DNA of 27,869 nucleotides from an uncultured Desulfobacterium sp. (GCA_937124525.1 CAKZLA010000400.1:1-27869), one strand, 5' to 3'; shown: positions 1-8,967, counted from the first letter of the stretch. Notes: generated by a model from the letters alone, not told the origin. Made by a program: numbers and translations.

Positions 1-409
1 GTGTATAATCAGCGCCGCTGGTAAAACCCCACGCGGTATCACCACCCGCATCAGCCTCACCAACAAAAATCACACTAATATCATTTGAAGGATTTAAACC
101 GAAGGAAGAAAGATCGAAGTAATCTGTTCCATCACCTTCCAAGGCGTTCGCGCCGTTAATCGTTCGTGTGCCTGTAAAGATACCAGAGCCATTAACAGGC
201 GTTAAATCAGCACCCGCACCAAAATTTGTGATTGATGTAACCGTGCCGCTAGTGTCCGTGATTGATGACGTTGTGAACGGCTCAATCCATATTTTAGCAC
301 CCGCCAAGGGGCGTGCATCAATAGCTAACTCTATGTTACCTAAGTGTCTACCTGTTGTTAATGATGAGCCTTGATATAAAGCTGAGACTTCTTTACCACC
401 TAAAAACAT
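1..409 (-). CDS. Phage-like tail/LamG-type protein, N-terminal part (runs off left edge)
   Basis: An open frame of 136 codons starts at 409 and continues past position 1 without a stop. The N-terminus (MFLGGKEVSALYQGS) has the 'LGG-K-V-x-x-LY-x-GS' pattern often seen at the start of phage tail-fibre or structural proteins. Later there is an 'AKIWIEP...SITDTSG...VTSITNFG' stretch and 'NALEGDGTDYFDL', which resembles the start of a concanavalin A/LamG-like fold in phage and surface proteins. Leucine is often TTA and the DNA is AT-rich, unlike the genes to the right. AAAGGA lies 9 bases before the ATG, but that site is inside truA-like sequence, so the true N-terminus may have been lost at the junction near 406. 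The family assignment is tentative; that the frame is coding is fairly likely. Confidence 0.5.
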   Translation of the reverse strand, partial: MFLGGKEVSALYQGSSLTTGRHLGNIELAIDARPLAGAKIWIEPFTTSSITDTSGTVTSITNFGAGADLTPVNGSGIFTGTRTINGANALEGDGTDYFDLSSFGLNPSNDISVIFVGEADAGGDTAWGFTSGADYT

Positions 410-745
410 GACTTTAAATCCTTTGAAGGGGCCGGAAGCCCCAGGGCCCACACCGTTCGACATATTTATGAGGCAGTTGTAGAACCCCTTGAAAAGGACA
501 ATGCGGAGAGGTTGGTTTTTAAGGTAAAAGGGAATGGATTTTTAAGGTTCATGGTGAGAAATATTGTGGGCACCCTTGTCCAGGCCGGGCTTTCAAAATT
601 GACGACCGCAGAATTTCATACCATTCTGCTGGCCCGGGACCGACGCCAGGCCGCAGCCACGGCCCCGGCCCGGGGACTTTTTCTCATGAAGGTGGAGTAT
701 CCTTTGGTTCCCGCATTTTTTGAATCACCTGGTTGTAATGATTAA
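407..745 (+). pseudogene. truA: tRNA pseudouridine synthase A, C-terminal fragment without 5' half
   Basis: TruA makes pseudouridine at tRNA positions 38-40. From 407 the plus-strand frame reads HDFKSFEGAGSPRAHTVRHI, then GNGFLRFMVRNIVGTL, a KDR-like 'ARDRRQAAATAPARGLFL', and VEYP. These match the C-terminal third of TruA in order. The N-terminal half with the catalytic Asp is missing. Six bases upstream of the first TruA-like codon there is an in-frame TAA inside foreign-looking DNA, so the gene is cut at 406/407. It ends with TAA at 743-745 and overlaps the convergent chloride channel gene by 62 bases. No start codon for an intact gene is visible. Either an element interrupted truA or two sequences were joined during assembly. 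Confidence 0.85.
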
Positions 746-2507
746 TCACATCCCGACGATATAGAAGCCCCACAAATAGACCATGATCATCCTCCTGCAC
801 CACGGGCAGGGCATCAATGTTTTTCCGGGTCAATTTTAAAAGCACGGTGTTGAGATCCTCAGAAGGGGTGGTCACAATGATGTCAGACACCATGATATCC
901 CGCATCACCACCAGATCCTCCAGGTGAATGGTGAAAATCACCTCCCGGATGTCGGTGCTGGAAAAAATGCCACAGAACCGGTTGTCCCGGTTCATCACCG
1001 GAAAATAATGCTGTTTGGTGGCGGAAAATATTTTTTTAAATTTTGAAAAGGGCATATCCTCACGCACATGGGACACATTTTTCACCAGGTGCATGAGATC
1101 TCCCACCTTCATGGTCTGGAGAATATCCATCATGAACTCCCCGGCATGGGCCGGTGAATCCACCCGATTTTTCACCTGTTTTTCATAGATGGTCCAGCGT
1201 TGGGAAATAAGATAGCAGATGGAGCACACCAAAAGACTGGGCAGCAGCAGATGGTAGGAATTGGTCATCTCACTGACAAAGATAATGGTGGAGATGGGGG
1301 TGTTGGACACCGCCGTAAAAAAACCTGCCATACCCACAATCACAAAGGTTCCAGGGGCTGTGACCACCCCTGGTATGAACATGTGAAACAATTTACCCAC
1401 CACCCCGCCCATGGCCCCGCCAATGACCACCGATGGACCAAACACCCCCCCACTGCCACCGGAACCAATGGAAAAGGATGTGGTGAGAATCTTACCCATG
1501 GCCAGGGCAAAAAGGATGGAGATGGAGAGCTCATTAAAAATGGCTTTCTGTGCAAAGCCATACCCAAAGGCCAGGGTATAGGGAAGAAAAAAACCGATGA
1601 TGCCGGTGATCAACCCCCCAATGGCAGGCTTAATGTGATTGGGGATACGAAATCGCCGAAACAGATGGGTGACCCCGTAAAAGGTCTTGATATAAAAAAT
1701 AGCCGTGATCACAAGGACCAGGGCCAGCAGCACATAGGGCCCAAGCTCCAGGGGATTCTGAAATTTAAATCCCGGAGAGTCAAACAAAGATCCCCAGCCA
1801 AACACCAGGCAGAAGATGCAATAGGCCACCACCGATGAGATACCTGCGGGAATAATCACATCTGCTTCAAACTCAGGGTCCCGATACAATACTTCGGCGG
1901 CAAACAATGCCCCGGCCAGGGGTGCCCGGAAAATACTTCCCACACCCGCCCCCACCCCGGCGGCCATCATGATACGGCGCTCCCGGTCGGAAAGATTCAT
2001 TTTTGTGGCCAGAAAGGAACCAAATCCGGCACCAATCTGGGCTATGGGACCTTCCCTTCCCCCGGACCCACCCGTGGTCAATGTGATGGCCGAAGTGATG
2101 GTTTTGATGATGGGCACCCGGCCCCGGATATAACCGCCTTTCTGATGATAGGCCTCAATGGCGGCATCGGTTCCGTGGCCTTCTGCTTCCGGGGCAAAGG
2201 TATACACCAGCCAGCCGCTGATAATCCCCCCGGCGGCTGGTAAAAATAGAAGTATCCACCTATTAAAAGGCGTATCTGTGGGGGAAAATAGATGGTGCTC
2301 CCCCGCCGGTGTACCGGGTCGATATCCAGCCAGGGAATCAAGGAAAAAGTGCACCCCCAGCTCACAGAGATAGTGGAACAAAACCGAGCCCAGCCCGGCA
2401 ATAATTCCAATGAGAATAAATCGGAAAAGCCACCGCCCGGCATGGGCTATCTCGCCGGAGGAGAACCAGTCTGTCAAGCGTGTCAGATACGTCCCTTTTT
2501 TATCCAT
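684..2507 (-). CDS. CLC-family chloride channel/antiporter with C-terminal CBS domains
   Basis: This 607-residue integral membrane protein belongs to the CLC family of chloride channels and Cl-/H+ exchangers. The conserved GREGP motif with the gating glutamate lies at 150-154, and the GSGGSGGVFGP pore motif at about 349-357. Hydrophobic segments cover about residues 28-440. The soluble tail (about 465-590) has the paired CBS pattern (VGDLM, 'YFPVMNRDNRFCGIFSSTDIRE', VSDIIV, 'IDALPVVQEDD'), a probable nucleotide-sensing module. The start MDKKGTYL is the first ATG after a stop-rich spacer and has only a weak ribosome site (AAAGAA). Its 3' end overlaps the truA remnant. Channel versus antiporter cannot be told from sequence alone. 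Confidence 0.9.
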   Translation of the reverse strand: MDKKGTYLTRLTDWFSSGEIAHAGRWLFRFILIGIIAGLGSVLFHYLCELGVHFFLDSLAGYRPGTPAGEHHLFSPTDTPFNRWILLFLPAAGGIISGWLVYTFAPEAEGHGTDAAIEAYHQKGGYIRGRVPIIKTITSAITLTTGGSGGREGPIAQIGAGFGSFLATKMNLSDRERRIMMAAGVGAGVGSIFRAPLAGALFAAEVLYRDPEFEADVIIPAGISSVVAYCIFCLVFGWGSLFDSPGFKFQNPLELGPYVLLALVLVITAIFYIKTFYGVTHLFRRFRIPNHIKPAIGGLITGIIGFFLPYTLAFGYGFAQKAIFNELSISILFALAMGKILTTSFSIGSGGSGGVFGPSVVIGGAMGGVVGKLFHMFIPGVVTAPGTFVIVGMAGFFTAVSNTPISTIIFVSEMTNSYHLLLPSLLVCSICYLISQRWTIYEKQVKNRVDSPAHAGEFMMDILQTMKVGDLMHLVKNVSHVREDMPFSKFKKIFSATKQHYFPVMNRDNRFCGIFSSTDIREVIFTIHLEDLVVMRDIMVSDIIVTTPSEDLNTVLLKLTRKNIDALPVVQEDDHGLFVGLLYRRDVINHYNQVIQKMREPKDTPPS

Positions 2508-2576
2508 GATTCTTTATAAAAAAATCCCCTCAAAGCCAGAATGACTTTCAATCTTCGTTCTGGGCGACCCAAGGTC

Positions 2577-2603
2577 AGAATATGGTCCGCCCGTGGCGGT
2601 TAT
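2577..2603. repeat. Dispersed 27-nt repeat, copy 1
   Basis: The sequence starting AGAATATGGTCCGCCC matches 24067-24093 in the same orientation, with 24 of 27 positions identical. The copy spans the stop codon of the aminotransferase gene (TAA complement at 2600-2602). No transposase is adjacent. It may be a small intergenic repeat. Confidence 0.5.
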
Positions 2604-3925
2604 TTCAGATCTTTAATTCCCTTCAGGATAATGTCAAACAACACCTTTACCTCATCTTCTTCCATGCAGGAAAAGGCAACTCGAATATTTCTCTGACCAA
2701 TGGCGATGAGACCCACCCCATAGGTATCCAACAGATGGAGACGAAGGGTTTCCGCATCCACACCCTTAAGGCGAATACACATAAAGTAGCCTGAGTTAAA
2801 GGGATACACGTCCCAGGCATCCTGGTAGACGGAATCCTTTAACACCGATTTAATCGCCTGGGCCCGGGATTTGAGGATGTTAAACTTTTCTTTTTTTTCA
2901 TCCAGGTATCCGGCACTTTCCATGGCCTTTAAGACAATGGACTGGCTCAAATGGGAGACATTGGAAATATTGCCACGGATGCACCCTGCTGTTTTCTGCT
3001 CCATGGCGGCATAGAGGGGGCCAAGGTCCTGATTCTGGCCCTGGGAGGCGGCAGAAAATCCATAGGTGACAAACCCGGTGCGCAGGCCCCAGACGTAATC
3101 TTCCTTTGTGGCACCATCCAGTTTAACGGCGGCAATGCGCTCATGGCTGCCAGCCAGAAGGGAGAAAATGGATTCCTTCATGGTTTCTTGTTCAAAGAAA
3201 AGACCAAAATAGGCATCATCAAAGCCCACCACCACATTGGTACCCTGCTGGGCAATGTTCAGAAGAATGGCAGCCATTCTTTCAGCTTCGGCAAGGGTGG
3301 GGGAATACCCGCTGGGATTATTGGGAAAATTTAAAATGGTGATTATTTTGTTCCCTGTGGCTGCCCGATCTGTCATAACCTTTTCAAAGGCAACAAGGTC
3401 CAGACCGGTGAGGGTGGCATTAAATGTGTTGTAGGTCACCACCTCGGCCTGATTTCTGACACCAAAGGTCATATTGTAATTGCCCCACATCATATCGGGA
3501 AGGATTACAACATCACCGGGATCAATCCACATATCGGCAAAGGTACTGACGGCATGGGTAATCCCCGATGTTACCACAGGAAGGCTGACATATTTCCCCT
3601 CCAGGGAGGGATTTTTTTCAAATAAAGATTTCTGCCACTGCTCCCGCAGGGGAGGCAGCCCAAATGAGGAGGCATAGGGGAGAAATTCGTCGGGTTCCAG
3701 TCCCCCCACCGGGGAGGTAATGGAAGAAAGACTCATCACCTGCCCCTTTTCTTTGGCAATGCCAATGGTGGCATTTATTTTGTGGGCCTTCAGCTTTGCT
3801 TCAGCGCTTTGGGTCAATATTCCCCGGGGGAAAAATAGTTCTTTTCCCATGCGGGATAACATATCATAAACATATGGATTCAACTGCCTGATCGCAGCGT
3901 TTGACTCTTCGGCCAGCACGTTCAT
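2600..3925 (-). CDS. PLP-dependent class I/II aminotransferase
   Basis: The 441-residue protein has the fold-type I aminotransferase order of motifs: a glycine-rich N-terminal substrate loop ('SPVGGLEPDEFLPYASSFGLP', about 71-91), NFPNNPSG at 199-206 (the cofactor-side Asn), DDAYF at 236-240 (the Asp that pairs with the pyridine nitrogen), and DGATKEDYVWGLRTG with K274 as the probable Schiff-base lysine followed by the GLR motif. It would act in the cytosol on an amino acid and a 2-oxo acid; the substrate cannot be read from these motifs. The C-terminal small domain (about 310-441) is complete. It is transcribed in the same direction as the chloride channel gene with a 92-base spacer that carries half of a dispersed repeat. 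The ribosome site before the ATG at 3925 is weak. Confidence 0.88.
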   Translation of the reverse strand: MNVLAEESNAAIRQLNPYVYDMLSRMGKELFFPRGILTQSAEAKLKAHKINATIGIAKEKGQVMSLSSITSPVGGLEPDEFLPYASSFGLPPLREQWQKSLFEKNPSLEGKYVSLPVVTSGITHAVSTFADMWIDPGDVVILPDMMWGNYNMTFGVRNQAEVVTYNTFNATLTGLDLVAFEKVMTDRAATGNKIITILNFPNNPSGYSPTLAEAERMAAILLNIAQQGTNVVVGFDDAYFGLFFEQETMKESIFSLLAGSHERIAAVKLDGATKEDYVWGLRTGFVTYGFSAASQGQNQDLGPLYAAMEQKTAGCIRGNISNVSHLSQSIVLKAMESAGYLDEKKEKFNILKSRAQAIKSVLKDSVYQDAWDVYPFNSGYFMCIRLKGVDAETLRLHLLDTYGVGLIAIGQRNIRVAFSCMEEDEVKVLFDIILKGIKDLK

Positions 3926-4088
3926 GGTGTCACATCAATCCTGATTTTATATACGGTCCAAGGTTAATGCGCATATCTAAAGATGGGGATATGGCGTAAA
4001 AGGGGAAGGAAAAGCGCCATTGGTCACGACAGCCCCCGACGAAATAGCCTTGTCAGCTGCCATGTACCAATGGTGTACCGCACCAGGC

Positions 4089-4361
4089 TTATCGTCTTTT
4101 GGAGGCCTTGATGGGGTTAATCTTCTGTTTTTTGGTTTCCACAACCGTTTTCACATGGGTGGCCATGTTGCAGTTTCCATTTTTCCATTTCAAAGCTGGC
4201 TCCGGTGCTGCAGTGCAGTATTTACCGGTTTCATACTCGGAAATTCGCTGGCACCCTTCACACTGCTCCACCACGGGCAGGCAGGCCCCGCCATTATATT
4301 TACAGCCGCCTTTGGCCATGAAAACACATTCATCACCCTTTCTTACAGTATCACAAATCAT
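4089..4361 (-). CDS. PxxKW family cysteine-rich protein
   Basis: This 90-residue protein has nine cysteines, including CKYNGGACLP (20-29), CEGC (34-37), KYC (47-49) and NGNC (61-64). The motif P-E-P-A-L-K-W at 53-59 gives the family its name; it is known from sulfate-reducing deltaproteobacteria and has no established function. The cysteine spacing suggests metal or Fe-S binding. The C-terminus is lysine-rich (TKKQKINPIKASKRR). I chose the ATG at 4361 because GGGG lies about 10 bases upstream and the cysteine-rich domain starts right after it; a longer frame to 4460 has no ribosome site and would reach into the predicted -10 box. A strong promoter-like sequence lies upstream, and the gene appears to be single. 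Confidence 0.8.
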   Translation of the reverse strand: MICDTVRKGDECVFMAKGGCKYNGGACLPVVEQCEGCQRISEYETGKYCTAAPEPALKWKNGNCNMATHVKTVVETKKQKINPIKASKRR

Positions 4362-4458
4362 TTGTATCAACCCCATATCGTTATGGCAAAAAAAAACAAT
4401 GGAAACCCAACTGGATTTCCGCCCTGTAATTACAAACTCAATATTTTTTAAGCAAATC

Positions 4459-4486
4459 AATATAACATAATTTAAAAATATGTCAA
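4459..4486 (-). promoter_or_regulatory. Sigma70-type promoter for the PxxKW gene
   Basis: On the minus strand a perfect -35 TTGACA (4486-4481) is followed after 16 bases by TATATT (4464-4459), which matches the -10 consensus at 5 of 6 positions. The transcript would start near 4452 and have a leader of about 90 nt before the ATG at 4361. Confidence 0.6.
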
Positions 4487-4733
4487 CAGATCCATGCGCA
4501 ATTCATATGCGGTCCGGGACCTTTAAAGAAAATCAATGCCAGCACTGAACAAGTTAAGAATCCTTGATTTTTACCGGTTAAAATGAGAGTAATATAAAAC
4601 TCGATGATCCGTTTTTCACCCGGAATTTGGATGAACAGGTTCATGGAGGAATGATTAGTCATTATACCGATTTGGGTTAAGTATTTCATTATATTGAATT
4701 TTTAAAAATTATTTTCTCAATAGAATCAATGGG

Positions 4734-4762
4734 TTGTGAAAAATCAATGTAATGTCTATTCT
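4734..4762 (+). promoter_or_regulatory. Possible promoter for kdsD
   Basis: TTGTGA and TATTCT (each 4 of 6 consensus positions) are separated by 17 bases. A transcript from here would begin near 4769 and carry the 4836-4878 hairpin in the kdsD leader. Confidence 0.3.
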
Positions 4763-4835
4763 TTATCCATCAATCAAACCCGGAACCCACCCTTTTAGAT
4801 GGGCCATCATTTGGGGTCAGGTCAGGCTTACAACA

Positions 4836-4878
4836 GCATTTGTCATGGCTGATCATCATATCCAGCCATGACAAATGC
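4836..4878. repeat. Perfect 16-bp inverted repeat, 11-nt loop
   Basis: GCATTTGTCATGGCTG at 4836-4851 is exactly complementary to 4863-4878, with an 11-nt spacer. A further TTGGGG (4811-4816) can pair with CCCCAA (4886-4891) outside it. No T-run follows, so it is not a typical terminator. It lies 77 bases before the kdsD start and could be a leader hairpin or a protein-binding palindrome. Confidence 0.75.
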
Positions 4879-4955
4879 GACTCAGCCCCAAGCCTTGTCC
4901 ATTGGCCCACAACGGTCCAGGGTTGGAAACCGGGTTCATAACAAAACGGAACCAG

Positions 4956-5948
4956 ATGAAAACAAAACAGACCATGGCTATAGAAAAGGCAGTGGACGTC
5001 CTGAGGCTTGAAGCACAAAGCATCTTAAATCTGACCCGGAAAATCGGGGTGGATTTTGACCAGATGGTGGAAGAAATCTACAACACATCGGGAAGGGTTA
5101 TTATTTCCGGCATTGGCAAATCAGGACTCATTGGCAGAAAGATTGTGGCCACCCTTTCCAGCACAGGGACCAATGCCATGTTCCTCCATCCTGTGGAGGC
5201 CATGCATGGGGACCTTGGCATGGTATCACCCAAGGATGTATTCATCGCCATTTCCAATTCCGGAGAGACAGGAGAGCTAAACCTGTTACTTCCCTCCATC
5301 AAGGAACTGGGGTGTATCATGATTGCCTTCACGGGCGACCCCGACTCCACCATGGCGGATTTCTGCAGCCTGGTCATTGACACCGGCGTGGAAAAAGAGG
5401 CGTGTCCTCTGGGTCTTGCCCCCACCTGCAGCACCACAGCCCAACTGGCCATGGGCGATGCCCTGGCCGTGGTACTCATCCACAAAAAACAGTTTCAGAA
5501 AAGTGATTTTAAACGATCCCACCCCGGTGGAGCATTGGGCAAGCGCCTCTCATTTCCCGTGGGGGAGATCATGTACAAAAGCCAGGAGATTCCCTGGGTG
5601 GCACCAGAGGCATCTCTGACCCAGGCCGTGGAACAGATGGATAAATTTCGCCTGGGGGCAGTGTTTGTGCTCAATGAAGAAAAGGGCCTGGAAGGCATCC
5701 TCACCGACGGAGATATCCGGCATTTGATTGCCATGACACCTGACACATTCACCAAACGCTGCACAAAAGAGGTGATGACCCGGACCCCCTGTGTCATTAC
5801 CGCAGATGCCCCCCTTTACCAGGCCTTGAATATCATGGAAAAACGCCAGATCACCATTTTGCCGGTCACCGATGTGAATAAACGGATGTTGGGCATTTTA
5901 CATCTCCATGACATCCTTGGCAAAGGCGCATTTACCTTTTCATCATAA
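4956..5948 (+). CDS. kdsD: D-arabinose 5-phosphate isomerase (KpsF/GutQ type)
   Basis: KdsD converts ribulose 5-phosphate to arabinose 5-phosphate, the first committed step to Kdo for lipopolysaccharide. The 330-residue protein has the usual family length. An SIS sugar-phosphate domain comes first, with SGIGKSG at 51-57, HPVEAMHGD at 78-86, SNSGET at 100-105 and SHPGGALGKRL before the linker. Two CBS domains follow ('GEIMYK...LEGILTDGDIRHL' and 'VMTRTPCVI...GILHLHDIL'). The start at 4956 (MKTKQTM) is chosen over the earlier ATG at 4875 because that one lies in the right arm of a perfect hairpin and would add 27 residues not typical of the family. A short GGA lies before the chosen start. A phosphofructokinase gene follows after 52 bases, so the two probably share a transcript. 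Confidence 0.93.
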   Translation: MKTKQTMAIEKAVDVLRLEAQSILNLTRKIGVDFDQMVEEIYNTSGRVIISGIGKSGLIGRKIVATLSSTGTNAMFLHPVEAMHGDLGMVSPKDVFIAISNSGETGELNLLLPSIKELGCIMIAFTGDPDSTMADFCSLVIDTGVEKEACPLGLAPTCSTTAQLAMGDALAVVLIHKKQFQKSDFKRSHPGGALGKRLSFPVGEIMYKSQEIPWVAPEASLTQAVEQMDKFRLGAVFVLNEEKGLEGILTDGDIRHLIAMTPDTFTKRCTKEVMTRTPCVITADAPLYQALNIMEKRQITILPVTDVNKRMLGILHLHDILGKGAFTFSS

Positions 5949-6000
5949 GGAGTTGCAAATTTTTGGCAGACCCACCCCCCAAAGGAGAGGAGACACACCA

Positions 6001-7325
6001 TGAAAACAGCGGATATAACCACCCACATCCCGACATTGGGAGAGGCTGCCATTGATTCCCCCCTGGCAAGTCGAAGCCAAGGGGGATACACCCAGAATTT
6101 TGTATCCGATGACCGTCGAATTGCATACAATGTAGACCCCAGAAAACTGGCCGCCGACCTTAAAGCCCACGGCACCATCCCAGGCTTTGAAACAGCGGGA
6201 CCCCGGGAAAAAATTTATTTTGATCCCAGCAAGCTCAAATGTGCCATTGTCACCTGCGGGGGCCTTTGTCCCGGTCTCAACGATATCATCCGGTCGGTGT
6301 TTCTGGAACTCCACCACTGCTATGGGGTCCGGCACATCTACGGCATGAAATATGGGCTCCAGGGGTTCATCCCCCAATACGGCCATGACACCGTAACCCT
6401 GACCCCGGCCTATGTGTCCCAGATAATGGACATGGGGGGCACGGTACTTGGCTCCTCCCGGGGCACCCAGGACATGGACGCCATCCTGGATTGTCTGGAA
6501 CGCATGAGCATTGGAATTCTTTTCATGGTGGGGGGGGACGGCACCCTCATGGCAGCCGAAAAAATCACCGACAAGGTAAGGGAAAGGAATCTTAAAACCA
6601 GCGTAATTGTCATCCCCAAAACCATTGATAATGATATTTCTCTGGTATCCAAATCCTTTGGGTTTGACACCGCCGTGGACATTGCCACTGATGCCATCAA
6701 AGGTGCCCACAATGAAGCCGCCGGATTCCCCTTTGGCATTGGGTTGATCAAACTCATGGGTCGCCATTCCGGCTTCCTGGCCGCCACGGCGGCCCTGGCC
6801 CAACAGGATGCCAACTTTGTGCTCATACCGGAGATCGACATTGACCTTTACGGGCCATCTGGATTTTTAAAGGCCCTGGAAAGCCGATTGCTTCAGCGCA
6901 AACACGCAGTCATCGTGGTTGCAGAAGGGGCGGGCCAGAAATTCTTTACGGATCAGCCCACGGAATATGACCCATCGGGAAACATCAAATTAAAAGACAT
7001 CGGTGTATTTATAAAAAACGAAATCAGTCAGTGGTTCAATGAAAAACAGATCCCCATCACTCTGAAATACATTGACCCAAGCTATATGATTCGGAGTTTG
7101 CCAGCCAATTCCAACGACAGTGTCTATTGCGGCTTTCTGGGAAGAAACGCCGTCCATGCCGGCATGGCCGGTAAAACCGGCCTGCTCATCAGCCACTGGA
7201 ACAACCACTATGTACACATTCCCATGGAGGCCTCGGCGGGCAAAAGAAAACAGGTGGACCCCCATGGCAGATTGTGGCAATCGGTGTTGGAAGCCACAGG
7301 ACAGGGGTCCCTGGTCAACGGGTAA
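6001..7325 (+). CDS. ATP-type 6-phosphofructokinase, long clade
   Basis: The 441-residue protein phosphorylates fructose 6-phosphate in glycolysis. GGLCPG (87-92), GGDGT (178-182), PKTIDND (206-212, with the catalytic Asp) and MGRHSG (253-258) are all present. In the phosphofructokinase family, Gly in GGDGT indicates ATP use, whereas PPi enzymes have Asp there. The Lys of PKTIDND is shared with PPi enzymes and with the ATP-using plant/trypanosome group, so this protein belongs to that mixed-signature clade. The length with an N-terminal extension of about 75 residues also fits it. AGGAGAGGAG lies just before the ATG. The gene follows kdsD closely, and its 3' end overlaps the convergent lipoprotein gene by 11 bases. 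Confidence 0.87.
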
Positions 7326-8967
7326 TTTCCACAAAAGCCCCGTTTTTCACTGTCAGGAAAAAAAGCTCCTTATGCAGTTGGCCATCCCTGTCAAACAGGG
7401 TTTTTCCCGTGGCCCCATCAAAAATCCGTGTGCCTGTGAGGGCCTCCTTAAGGGTTTTTGGTGAGGTAACACTGGGATCCATGACCGCTTCCACCAGCAT
7501 GGACACGGTGTCATGGGCAATGGCCTCAATGAACTTTGGAGAAGCCCCGAACATGCCTGCAAAGGTATTTTTGAACTGCCGGGCCTCTTCCCTGTAACTG
7601 TCAGCAAAATACCCTTCGGTGATCACCGCATTTCTCACATATGCCCCTGCCTGTTGGACCAGTGACTGCCGGTGCCAGATATTGGTCCCCAAAAGGACAA
7701 TATCTGTGACATCATTATATATTAACTGGGGCAGAAGCAAGGCCAGTCGGGAGGGGGCATCTGGAATAAAGAGTGCCTCAAAGTTTACAATATGACTGCC
7801 CGACGACTTCGCCATTCCTGCACCACTGGAGCGCCGGAGTGATGCCTGGAGTCCGGGGTCATCAAATCCGGCAACCAGCTTTATTTCTTTGGAAAAATCG
7901 GTGTGCCTCCCATCATAGGACACCACCTTCCGGATCTGCCCCCCCCTCTCTTTAACCTTATCACAGAAAAGCGTCATCAATGTTTCCCCATACCTGTCCC
8001 GGGGGTGTAGAACGGCAAATTGACTCACCCCCAGATGAATCATGGCGTGGGAAACCAGGGCCTCTACCTGCATGGCCGGGGTGATAAAATTAGAAAAAAC
8101 GTAGTCCCCGGTCCGGGCCACGGCATCTTTCTGGGTCATGGCAATCATGGGGATGCCATGGGACTGGGCCACATTGGCAACACTCTGGGCCGTGACCATG
8201 GGGCCCACAATGCCCATAACCCGGGCATCCACCAACTCCTGCATGCGCTGCAAGGCGATTTCTTTGTCCGATGCCGTATCCCGGATGATGAGACGAATAC
8301 CATCACCATATCGGGGAATCAACCGTGCCAGGGCAACCTGCACCCCTTTAAGCGCCCGTTGTCCAAACACCGCATATTTTCCTGAAAGGGGCAAAAGACA
8401 ACCGATTTTAACCCCTTCCTCCTTTTTTACGGTGAGAATTTCCAGGAGCTGTCGGGCATCTTCCACGCGTCGGCCATGGGGATATTGATGGATATATGAC
8501 TGCAATACCTCCCGGGACAATTCCTTTTCCCCCCGGGCCGCATATCGGTAACCCAGGGCATAGAGAACAAGTGGGGGGGGAATCTGGGAATCCGGGCTGG
8601 CCTTGACCTCCTGGAGCAGGGACACATCACATTTGAGCAACACGGATTCAACTGAGTCCAGTATCAAGGGTTTTTCATTTCCCGAAGCCCGGGTCAATGC
8701 CACCCCATAGATATCCAGAGCGGCCCGGTAATTTCCCACCCCGACAAGCTGCTTTCCCCGCTGTACAAGGGATGCTACACTTGCGGTTTCAGCAGGTGCC
8801 CCGGTATTGGCCTGACCATGGACCTTTGTGCTGGATTCCAACTCACCCCTGGCAGGGGGCAAAGGGCCTGGTAATATTCGTTTCTTGGCGCATCCTCCCA
8901 GGAGAGCCAGTGCCAGCACCCATACCATCACCCATGCATACCTGTTTTTAATCATCATTTGTTTCAT
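7315..8967 (-). CDS. Periplasmic-binding-fold lipoprotein (LpoA/LivK-like)
   Basis: The 550-residue protein begins with a signal sequence and lipobox LGGC, so Cys26 is the likely lipid site. Residues about 60-180 look like helical TPR-type repeats ('GNYRAALDIYGVAL', 'GEKELSREVLQSYI'). From about residue 187 (VKIGCLLPLSGKYAVFGQRA) a type-1 periplasmic binding fold follows, with 'IIRDTASDKEIALQRMQELV' and 'IVGPMVTAQSVANVA'. The TPR plus binding-fold layout is like LpoA, the activator of penicillin-binding protein 1A, but also like amino-acid-binding lipoproteins; no ABC permease is nearby, which slightly favours a cell-wall role. The start at 8967 overlaps the end of miaA by 20 bases, so the two genes are likely translationally coupled. 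Confidence 0.8.
   Translation of the reverse strand: MKQMMIKNRYAWVMVWVLALALLGGCAKKRILPGPLPPARGELESSTKVHGQANTGAPAETASVASLVQRGKQLVGVGNYRAALDIYGVALTRASGNEKPLILDSVESVLLKCDVSLLQEVKASPDSQIPPPLVLYALGYRYAARGEKELSREVLQSYIHQYPHGRRVEDARQLLEILTVKKEEGVKIGCLLPLSGKYAVFGQRALKGVQVALARLIPRYGDGIRLIIRDTASDKEIALQRMQELVDARVMGIVGPMVTAQSVANVAQSHGIPMIAMTQKDAVARTGDYVFSNFITPAMQVEALVSHAMIHLGVSQFAVLHPRDRYGETLMTLFCDKVKERGGQIRKVVSYDGRHTDFSKEIKLVAGFDDPGLQASLRRSSGAGMAKSSGSHIVNFEALFIPDAPSRLALLLPQLIYNDVTDIVLLGTNIWHRQSLVQQAGAYVRNAVITEGYFADSYREEARQFKNTFAGMFGASPKFIEAIAHDTVSMLVEAVMDPSVTSPKTLKEALTGTRIFDGATGKTLFDRDGQLHKELFFLTVKNGAFVEITR

Larger units (their letters stand above)
4461..4955. other. Divergent intergenic region between the PxxKW gene and kdsD
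   Basis: This AT-rich stretch of nearly 500 bases carries the PxxKW promoter at its left edge, a weaker plus-strand promoter candidate at 4734-4762 and a perfect 16-bp inverted repeat at 4836-4878. I see no convincing gene in it; the short open frames lack ribosome sites and recognisable motifs. Confidence 0.6.

Noticed and set aside
4875..4955. 27-residue N-terminal extension of KdsD
   Set aside because: The ATG at 4875 lies in a perfect hairpin arm and the added residues are not family-like.
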